DNA of 64,000 bases. Source: Elusimicrobiota bacterium. Lineage in GTDB: Bacteria; Elusimicrobiota; Elusimicrobia; UBA1565; UBA9628. Each line of letters opens with the position of its first letter. Within the stretch, counting starts at the first letter, position 1. Both the position numbers and the translations under genes were made by a program. The notes beneath the pieces are model-generated. The model saw nothing but the letters and a program-made list of their open reading frames with translations. It did no database searches and had not been told where the DNA came from. Below, one piece after another: positions 58,307-64,000 of the stretch. The stretch lies in contig DAHZHT010000001.1 in assembly GCA_027406905.1 (NCBI GenBank), positions 124,001 through 188,000 of the forward strand. Reading direction: 5' to 3'.

Positions 58307-60088
58307 TTATCTGAAAACGAAATTGAGAGCGACGACTAAAATTAAAACCAGCGTTCCTAAAACGGCGGGGCGTTTGAAAAAAGGCTGGGTTTCTTGTCCC
58401 AAAGACGCGGTCAAAGAATAAACGAGGCCGGATAATTCCGCCTCGGGTTTGGGCTCGGTCATCAAGCTAATTAAAATAGTCGTTCCAAAACAGGCGCTAA
58501 AAGCGTAGATCGCGGTCCAAAAGTTTTGCGCCATTAGGCTTGGATAGGTGGCTAAACTCATGATCCAGCCTCCGCTGATGCCGGGAAGAGATCCTTGCGG
58601 GACAGTGAGGCCATGGTGGATGGTCGCGGCCAGGGTTCCGATTAAAAGCCCCCAAAAGGCGCCGTGGCCGGTCGTTTTTTTCCAAAACATCCCCAAAAGA
58701 AAGGTCGCAAACAAGGGGGCGTTGACGAAAGCGAAAACCAGTTGCAAAACGTCCATGATGTTATTAAAACGCGCGGCAAGGTAGGCCGCGAAAATTGAAA
58801 GCAATATCCCGCCGACAGTGGCCGCGCGCCCCATCCAGAGATAATGTTTGTCCGAGGCTCCGGGGTAAACGTAGTGTTCGTAGAGATCATAGGTCCATAT
58901 TGTGTTAAAGGCGGTGACATTTCCGGCCATTCCCGACATAAAACTGGCGAGAAGGGCGGTGAGGCCCAGCCCCAGAAGGCCTTCGGGGTAATAGCGCTTA
59001 AAAAGGGCGGGAATGACCATATTGTAGTCCAGTTCCGGAGACCCGTCTAATTTACGCATGACATGTCCGGTGGCCTCATCTCTTTTGATGGGAATAATTC
59101 CCGCGCTTTGAGCGATTGGAGAGGCGTTCATTTGCGGGGAAACCGCGGGGGTTAGGGCGATTGCGATAAGCCCGGGAACGATCACGATAAAGGGAAAAAG
59201 CATTTTTGGGATGGCGGCAATTAAAGGGGTTCTTCGGGCCGAATTCATCGAATCGGCGGCCATGGCCCTTTGAATGACTAAAAAATCCGTGCACCAATAT
59301 CCAAAAGAAAGAACAAACCCAAGCCCCGCGGTCAAGCTGAACCAGTCGACTCCCATGGGATTTGTTCGCGCGTGGCTAAGCCCCATCCAGGCATGAGCCA
59401 TGGCGGGGTTGGGAAGATGAGCCTTCAAGGATTTCCAGCCGCCCAAATTTTTCAGCCCCAGCCAGACCAGCGGGATAAGGCCGGCCAGTATCAAAAAAAA
59501 TTGAAGGACCTCGTTGTAGATGGCGCTGGTCAGGCCGCCGAAAAAAACGTAGGCTAAAACGACGATGGCTGAGATAAAAATGCTGACGTGAAAAATCCAG
59601 GAGTGCGGAAGACTAAGAGCGTCCATCAGGCCGTCGCAGATGTGAAGGGCCATCAAGAGTTTAGCCATCGCGTAAAGAGAAATTCCGGATGAGAAAATAG
59701 TCATGACGCCAAAACTAAGAGCGTTAAAGACATGGGTTTTTGAGTCAAAGCGGAGTTTGAGATATTCCGGAACCGAGCGAGCTCTGGAGCCGTAATAAAA
59801 CGGCATCATAAAGACCCCGACGAAAACCATGGCCGGGACCGCGCCGATCCAATAAAAATGGCTGGTGGCCAGGCCATATTTGGCTCCCGAAGCGGCCATC
59901 CCAATGACTTCTTGTGCGCCGAGATTGGCGGATAAAAACGCTAGTCCCGCGACCCAAGCGGGAATGGCCCTTCCCGCCATGAAGAAATCGTTTCCGGTTC
60001 GTGTCGAACGCTTGAGAAAATATCCTATGCCTAGAACAAAGGCAAAATAAACCGATAGGACGATCCAATCAATAGGGGCTAGATGCAA
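58307..60088 (-). CDS. Sodium:solute symporter (SSS family, SGLT-like)
   Basis: This 593-residue protein has about 14 membrane helices. Family landmarks: YFAFVLGIGYFLKRSTRTGN, FFMAGRAIPAWVAGLAFLSA, SVPEYLKLRFDSKTHVFNAL and the region GLTALLASFMSGMAGNVTAF. It resembles sodium/glucose or galactose carriers such as vSGLT. The start is TTG, with GAGGAGT upstream. It lies next to the trehalose genes, which fits sugar uptake. The substrate is inferred only. Confidence 0.9.
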   Translation of the reverse strand: MHLAPIDWIVLSVYFAFVLGIGYFLKRSTRTGNDFFMAGRAIPAWVAGLAFLSANLGAQEVIGMAASGAKYGLATSHFYWIGAVPAMVFVGVFMMPFYYGSRARSVPEYLKLRFDSKTHVFNALSFGVMTIFSSGISLYAMAKLLMALHICDGLMDALSLPHSWIFHVSIFISAIVVLAYVFFGGLTSAIYNEVLQFFLILAGLIPLVWLGLKNLGGWKSLKAHLPNPAMAHAWMGLSHARTNPMGVDWFSLTAGLGFVLSFGYWCTDFLVIQRAMAADSMNSARRTPLIAAIPKMLFPFIVIVPGLIAIALTPAVSPQMNASPIAQSAGIIPIKRDEATGHVMRKLDGSPELDYNMVIPALFKRYYPEGLLGLGLTALLASFMSGMAGNVTAFNTIWTYDLYEHYVYPGASDKHYLWMGRAATVGGILLSIFAAYLAARFNNIMDVLQLVFAFVNAPLFATFLLGMFWKKTTGHGAFWGLLIGTLAATIHHGLTVPQGSLPGISGGWIMSLATYPSLMAQNFWTAIYAFSACFGTTILISLMTEPKPEAELSGLVYSLTASLGQETQPFFKRPAVLGTLVLILVVALNFVFR

Positions 60089-60130
60089 GACAACTCCTCT
60101 GCGCGATATCGCGCATGGGTTATTATATAA

Positions 60131-61354
60131 CTATAGGCGAATGAAATCGCTATAGGGATTTTCGGTCATCAAAAACAAGAGCAGATAATCTCTTAAGTGG
60201 CGCGTTAAAAGAAAGTTGTTGCGCACATGCTCTTTGCCGTTTTTCCCCAGTCTTTGGGCCATGCCCGGATTTCTAAGAAGTTGCCGCATCCAATACGTGG
60301 TTCCTTCTATCGAATGAACCAAGATTCCGGTGTGTTTGTGAATAACCTGCTGAGGAATGCCGCCGACCGCGCCGGCGATGACGGGCTTTGATTTCCACAG
60401 GGCTTCGGAAACCGTCAGACCAAAGCCTTCCCGCAATGATTTTTGCAGTATGATGGCCGATTCTCTCTGAATGGCGTTGATTTCAAGATTGCTGGTTGGC
60501 GGCAGGGACAAAATAATGATGTTTTCATTGCCTTTGGCCTTGGCCATCACTTCTTGGTAGACAATTGCGCCTTCCGGATCGTCATCGGCCGAGCCGCCCA
60601 CTAAAAGCAGACGAGCCCCGGCGCGGGGGCCGAGGGCTTCAAACGCCTCGATGACCCCCAAGGGGTCTTTGAGGCGATCAAAGCGGGAAACCTGGGTGAT
60701 GAGAGGCTTGTCCCTGGGGATTTTAAGGCGAGAAAAGACCTCGTCGATTTCCGCTTTCGTTAAATCGCGATTTTTTTCGCTGAGAGGATCGATAGAGGGG
60801 GCGATCAGGGTTTGGGGTATGGGAAGCTCTTGCGAGAAATGGGGGTCCGAGATAACGCAGGCGTCGTAGGATGAAACCAGGGGCTTAAAATAATTCCAAA
60901 CCAGCGGAGCGGCATGCGAGAGATCGATATGACATCTCCAGATCCAGCGATTTTTAAACTGTTCTCGTTTTTTGACCAAGGCGGCGGGCTGAGGGTCGTG
61001 AATGAAGACAAAATCCGAGCTAAGATCGATCTGGGAGGCGTTGGCTTCCACGGTCTCGGCGTAGGCCTTAAAATCGGCCTCGGTGATGTCTTGCGCGGTT
61101 CCGTGGAGAGCGTTGTGGAATTTTTTCGTCGCGTTGTAGAAATCCTGGGCGCCTTTGACGATTTCCCAGCGGGTCTTGATTCCTAGTTCGTCGAGAAGGG
61201 GAACCATGCGGGCGAGAATCTCGGCGACCCCGCCGCCGACCTTGGTTGAATTGACATGAACAACGCTTTTACCGGCCAAACGTCCGGCGAGGGTTTCAAT
61301 TTCGTCGACGATTTCAGGTCCGGCGATATCTCGATAGGATTTTAGCATGCTCAT
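60131..61354 (-). CDS. GT4 glycosyltransferase, trehalose synthase TreT-like
   Basis: This 407-residue protein opens with GKSVVHVNSTKVGGGVAEIL and LLDELGIKTRWEIVKGAQDF, the marks of TreT, which makes trehalose from NDP-glucose and glucose. The C-terminal GT-B domain has ITQVSRFDRLKDPLGVIEAF, LREGFGLTVSEALWKSKPVI and GGIPQQVI. ADP-glucose would be available through the glycogen pathway (glgA at 19266). It overlaps the next upstream gene by four bases. Trehalose-6-phosphate synthase activity is an alternative, given the adjacent OtsB. Confidence 0.85.
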   Translation of the reverse strand: MSMLKSYRDIAGPEIVDEIETLAGRLAGKSVVHVNSTKVGGGVAEILARMVPLLDELGIKTRWEIVKGAQDFYNATKKFHNALHGTAQDITEADFKAYAETVEANASQIDLSSDFVFIHDPQPAALVKKREQFKNRWIWRCHIDLSHAAPLVWNYFKPLVSSYDACVISDPHFSQELPIPQTLIAPSIDPLSEKNRDLTKAEIDEVFSRLKIPRDKPLITQVSRFDRLKDPLGVIEAFEALGPRAGARLLLVGGSADDDPEGAIVYQEVMAKAKGNENIIILSLPPTSNLEINAIQRESAIILQKSLREGFGLTVSEALWKSKPVIAGAVGGIPQQVIHKHTGILVHSIEGTTYWMRQLLRNPGMAQRLGKNGKEHVRNNFLLTRHLRDYLLLFLMTENPYSDFIRL

Positions 61355-62052
61355 TTTTTTGCCTCCAATCTTTGTTGAGTCATCTTTAGTATATCTTCTT
61401 TGATTTGAGACAATGTCTGAGCATGCGGGTCAAGTTCCGCTATTTCTTGGGCTAAATCGGCTTCGTCAATTTCTTCTTCGAGCCATTTTGAAAAATCGCT
61501 GACCCCCTGGGCCGATCTTAAGCGCGATTCAAAGGCGTGGAGATAAATCGTCGCCGGACTTGATTTTTTAAGAGCTTTCTGAAACTCTTCTAAATCACGG
61601 GCCTTAAGTCCCGTCGATACGGAAAAGCGGACGGAAGAGAGAAGATGCAACTCTTGTCCCGGCGGGGCTGTGCGGTTATCGGTGTGAGATTCCAGATGGC
61701 GACTTAGGATAGAGACTAAATCTTTTCTGATTTGCTCGAGGCTGGAATAACTCAAGGGTTCGATGACCCCGAGCTTTTCCGCCAATTCCTCGTCTCCCAA
61801 GGCATTAGAAGCCCAAAGAGAAAAATCGTTGGCGGGGCTTGTGCCCGCGAATTGGTGGGTTTGCAGAAATCGGTGGGAATGGGCGTAGATGACGGAATCG
61901 GGGCAAGTTCGCAATATTTCCAACAAATTCCGGGCGTTAGAGACCGTTTTTCCCGTCGCGAGAGTCAGGCTGAGTCTTGCATAAAACACGAAGGGATTTT
62001 TCGCTTTCTTAAGGTTGTTTGTTTTTTTCATATCGTTGAACCAGTAATTCAA
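61351..62052 (-). CDS. DUF5752-like protein of the trehalose cluster
   Basis: This 233-residue protein has two similar helical halves: ARNLLEILRTCPDSVIYAHS with HRFLQTHQFAGTSPANDFSL, then EEFQKALKKSSPATIYLHAF with RLRSAQGVSDFSKWLEEEID. The pattern recalls DUF5752, found beside trehalose and glycan glycosyltransferases. I recall the association but cannot verify it. It overlaps OtsB by 44 bases if it starts at 62052. An internal ATG at 62031 reduces this to 23. Confidence 0.6.
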   Translation of the reverse strand: MNYWFNDMKKTNNLKKAKNPFVFYARLSLTLATGKTVSNARNLLEILRTCPDSVIYAHSHRFLQTHQFAGTSPANDFSLWASNALGDEELAEKLGVIEPLSYSSLEQIRKDLVSILSRHLESHTDNRTAPPGQELHLLSSVRFSVSTGLKARDLEEFQKALKKSSPATIYLHAFESRLRSAQGVSDFSKWLEEEIDEADLAQEIAELDPHAQTLSQIKEDILKMTQQRLEAKK

Positions 62053-62803
62053 TAAATCGCTTTACATATCCGCGATTGTGGATGAGAAATTGAGCGTGAG
62101 AGGTTTTTGCGGGCCCCACGCGGATGGAGAGGGCCTTGGATCCCAGGGTCAAAAAGGCCTCTTCGTCGGTCGTGTCATCTCCGATAAAGCAGGCTTTCCA
62201 GGAAACGCCCAATTGATCAATTAAGTGGAGAAGGGCATGACCTTTATCCCAGTTAAGCCGCGGGCGAATGTCGAAAAGTTTTTTGCCATGAACGATTCTT
62301 AAATACTGCCGGTAAGGGACCATGCGTTTTTTGAGCAAAGTTTCCAGATTTTTAACGTCAGCTTTTTTTCGCGCTCTTCGGTAATGGAGGCTGAGGCTAA
62401 AGCGCTTGTCCTCCAGTTCCGTTCCGCTAAAGCGCGCGATATCTTTTTTGAGCTGTTCGGACAGAGCTTTGATGTCTTTAAGCAAGGTGGCTGTTTGAGG
62501 GTGAACCCAAAGTCCGCGTTTCGTTTTGATCTCAAGTCCGTGATTGCCGCAATAAATCGCCCCGGGAATTCCGACTTTGTTTTCAACATCGACAAGACTT
62601 CTTCCGCTGATGATGGCCACTCGTATTTCTTTTTGGCGGGCCAGGCGCTCTAAAAGTTTTCGTATTTCCCTTGGGACTTTAGCTTGGTGGGGCTTAAGAG
62701 CGAAAGGGGCCAACGTTCCGTCGAAATCAAAACCGACTAGTAGATTCCTATCGGGGAGATGCCCGTTTTGAGCGCAAATCTTTAATTCATTCCAGCTTCG
62801 CAT
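62009..62803 (-). CDS. otsB: Trehalose-6-phosphate phosphatase
   Basis: This 264-residue HAD-superfamily enzyme has the nucleophile motif GFDFDGTLAPF (residues ~24-34), motif II AIISGRSL, the cap region YCGNHGLEIKTKRGLWVHPQ and the motif IV acidic pair in CFIGDDTTDEEAFL. It is first in the operon and preceded by a consensus promoter. No classical OtsA lies nearby. The GT4 enzyme downstream may fill that place. Confidence 0.92.
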   Translation of the reverse strand: MRSWNELKICAQNGHLPDRNLLVGFDFDGTLAPFALKPHQAKVPREIRKLLERLARQKEIRVAIISGRSLVDVENKVGIPGAIYCGNHGLEIKTKRGLWVHPQTATLLKDIKALSEQLKKDIARFSGTELEDKRFSLSLHYRRARKKADVKNLETLLKKRMVPYRQYLRIVHGKKLFDIRPRLNWDKGHALLHLIDQLGVSWKACFIGDDTTDEEAFLTLGSKALSIRVGPAKTSHAQFLIHNRGYVKRFIELLVQRYEKNKQP

Positions 62804-62822
62804 GGCTTGACGCCCTCAGCCC

Positions 62823-62851
62823 ATTATAAAGGAATATTGTTAGGTTGGCAA
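62823..62851 (-). promoter_or_regulatory. Sigma-70 promoter of the trehalose operon
   Basis: On the minus strand: TTGCCA, a 17-base spacer and a consensus TATAAT, 19 bases before the otsB ATG. It probably drives otsB, the DUF5752-like gene and the GT4 gene, and possibly the symporter and pyrB. Confidence 0.7.
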
Positions 62852-62946
62852 ATCTCCCTAGGGGCCCGTGAACTTTTTTCGCGGGCGCGCGTATTAATAG
62901 CAAGGCCGCCAAGGCGAGCCATATTAATATAAGGAGAACAATCGAA

Positions 62947-63447
62947 ATGAAGAAAAGTATCTTGACGTTGACTGGAGCGGCGATGATGGTGAGTTCAGCT
63001 CTATGGGCCCAGTTTGGCGCTCCCGCCGGCAATAACCAAAACAATCAGCCTAATGGGCAACCGAGCATGCAACAGGGGCAAGTTCCAAATCAAGCTCCGA
63101 AACCGGCCCAAACCCCGCTGATTCCCTCAAACCCTGTCGTGCAAAACGCCCAACAGGTTCAAAAGAGCAAGGTGGACCTGAAAAAAGTTCAGAAGAGCGA
63201 AATAAAGACCTTGGCGGATATCCAAAAAGCGGAAGATCATGATCTTGATTCCGTGCGAAAAGATACCAGCCTCAGCTCCTCGGCCCGCCAGAAAGCGATC
63301 GCCCAGATTCGCATGAAATACGATCAGATGAGAAAAGACGCGCGCGTTGCCGCCAACAAAGCCGGAAAAATGGACCTTAGAAACGAGCAGAAAGCTAAAG
63401 CCAAAGAATTAAAAGCCGAGAAATCCCAGACCCCTCTCGGTCAGTAA
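62947..63447 (+). CDS. Exported Gln/Lys-rich coiled-coil protein
   Basis: This 166-residue protein has a signal peptide (MKKSILTLTGAAMMVSSALW-A), a Gln/Asn/Pro-rich linker (GAPAGNNQNNQPNGQPSMQQ) and a charged helical domain (KAEDHDLDSVRKDTSLSSSA, RMKYDQMRKDARVAANKAGK). The helical part resembles small periplasmic proteins of the Spy/CpxP or LTXXQ style in general character only. AAGGAG lies 11 bases before the ATG. A strong terminator follows. Confidence 0.65.
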   Translation: MKKSILTLTGAAMMVSSALWAQFGAPAGNNQNNQPNGQPSMQQGQVPNQAPKPAQTPLIPSNPVVQNAQQVQKSKVDLKKVQKSEIKTLADIQKAEDHDLDSVRKDTSLSSSARQKAIAQIRMKYDQMRKDARVAANKAGKMDLRNEQKAKAKELKAEKSQTPLGQ

Positions 63448-63479
63448 AAATTAGCGGGAAAATTTCCCGTTTGTCTTTC

Positions 63480-63515
63480 AGAGCCCCCTGTGCGCGTAGG
63501 GGGCTCTCCTTTTTT
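63480..63515 (+). terminator. Intrinsic terminator
   Basis: AGAGCCCCCT pairs perfectly with AGGGGGCTCT around GTGCGCGT, followed by CCTTTTTT. It terminates the transcript of the coiled-coil protein gene. Confidence 0.9.
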
Positions 63516-63537
63516 AGGCGAAGGGCCGTTTCTGTTG

Positions 63538-63543
63538 TAGAAT
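63538..63543 (+). promoter_or_regulatory. -10 box for leaderless rhodanese gene
   Basis: TAGAAT preceded by GTTG, exactly six bases before the GTG at 63550. Confidence 0.4.
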
Positions 63544-63549
63544 ATAGGG

Positions 63550-63936
63550 GTGAATATCCCTTGCATGACTGCCGCGCAATTAAAAGCCCGCATTGATCGC
63601 GGCGATAAATTGTTGATTTTGGATGTCCGCCAGGAGTCGGAGAGAAAAAGGGCGCATATTCAAGGGTCTCAGTTTATTCCGCTGGACCGTTTGTCCGAGC
63701 GTTGCCATGAGCTGGACAAATCTTCCGAAATCGTGGTTTATTGCCATTTGGGCGGGCGTTCGGCCCGGGCTACGGCGTTTCTTGTTCAGAACGGATATAA
63801 GGCCGTCAACCTCGAGGGAGGCATTACAGCCTGGATTGATTGCGGGCATCACGCGCCTGCTCTCTCTTCGAGCGAAGCGAGAGCGTGCGCGGACGACTCA
63901 GGGCAGGGAGTTTCGTCCGCGCCTCCAGGGGAGTGA
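63550..63936 (+). CDS. Rhodanese-domain protein
   Basis: This 128-residue protein is one rhodanese domain: KLLILDVRQESERKRAHIQG, then the active-site loop VVYCHLGGRSARAT with the catalytic cysteine, and VNLEGGITAWIDCGH. A low-complexity 25-residue tail follows. It transfers sulfane sulfur, probably in the cytoplasm since no signal peptide is seen. The start is GTG. mutM begins six bases downstream. Confidence 0.85.
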   Translation: MNIPCMTAAQLKARIDRGDKLLILDVRQESERKRAHIQGSQFIPLDRLSERCHELDKSSEIVVYCHLGGRSARATAFLVQNGYKAVNLEGGITAWIDCGHHAPALSSSEARACADDSGQGVSSAPPGE

Positions 63937-63942
63937 CCTCCA

Positions 63943-64000
63943 TTGCCGGAATTGCCGGAGGTTGAAACGGTTCGGCGGGTCCTAGAAGAAAAAATCTCGG
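63943..64000 (+). CDS. mutM: Formamidopyrimidine-DNA glycosylase MutM, N-terminal fragment
   Basis: From a TTG start (63943) the frame reads MPELPEVETVRRVLEEKIS and runs off the window. PELPEVETVRR is the invariant N-terminus of Fpg/MutM, whose Pro2 is the catalytic nucleophile and Glu3 the general acid in removal of 8-oxoguanine. GGGGAG lies nine bases upstream. The rest of the gene is outside the window. Confidence 0.9.
   Translation, partial: MPELPEVETVRRVLEEKIS

Overview
The window comes from a Gram-negative bacterium with roughly 50% GC. It carries the lipid A genes lpxD-lpxC-fabZ-lpxA with an OmpH/Skp fragment upstream, a TonB-ExbB-ExbD set and many Sec signal peptides. The housekeeping genes are bacterial and undamaged. 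The style of the large exported proteins (signal peptide, long Ser/Ala/Pro/Leu-rich region, LFDGS-like motif, then an enzyme domain) reminds me of Elusimicrobiota. That placement is an inference from memory and was not tested.

Layout. 1-4854: lipid A operon and a GH57-type gene. 4859-8857 (minus): a small lipoprotein, tRNA-Leu, then tonB-exbD-exbB with two HEAT-repeat proteins, and tRNA-Phe overlapping the first of these. 9025-16319: three tandem exported metalloproteases of fungalysin (M36) type. 16330-29958: EamA transporter, acyl-CoA dehydrogenase, ECF sigma and zinc-finger anti-sigma, glgA, scpA/scpB, trpS, infC-rpmI-rplT-pheS-pheT, a coiled-coil protein, zapA and rarA. 30072-43045: more exported proteins, xth, a DUF4143 ATPase, and a coupled operon of an exported ClpC-like unfoldase, a membrane protein, a phosphatase and hotdog-fold dehydratases. 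43051-45263: an accessory patch with an AlbA_2 ATPase, a cas3 stub fused to one CRISPR repeat, and degraded sequence. 45289-49640: TetR, GIY-YIG, LysR, and a diheme cytochrome/DsrE/binding-protein set. 49748-56233: ppk, a phosphatase, a PhoB/PhoR-like pair, rmuC and a NicO-like transporter. 56337-64000: a repeat protein, pyrB, a sodium symporter, a trehalose operon, a secreted coiled-coil protein, a rhodanese and the start of mutM.

Three observations stand out. (1) Five exported-protein genes or operons (9025, 11641, 30072, 32240, 36032) share an upstream element of two imperfect palindromes (GG-N-C-Y-W3-R-G-N-CC type). In all five a -10-like hexamer starts exactly 38 bp after the T of the second TAGG. 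This looks like an undescribed activator-dependent regulon for a family of exported proteins. (2) At 44788-44929 the first 35 codons of a Cas3 HD domain run straight into a single type I-C-like CRISPR repeat, the scar of a deleted CRISPR-Cas locus. (3) A two-ring ClpC-like AAA+ protein carries a Sec-type signal peptide. In addition, eight genes have a -10 hexamer exactly six bases before the start codon, which suggests frequent leaderless transcription.
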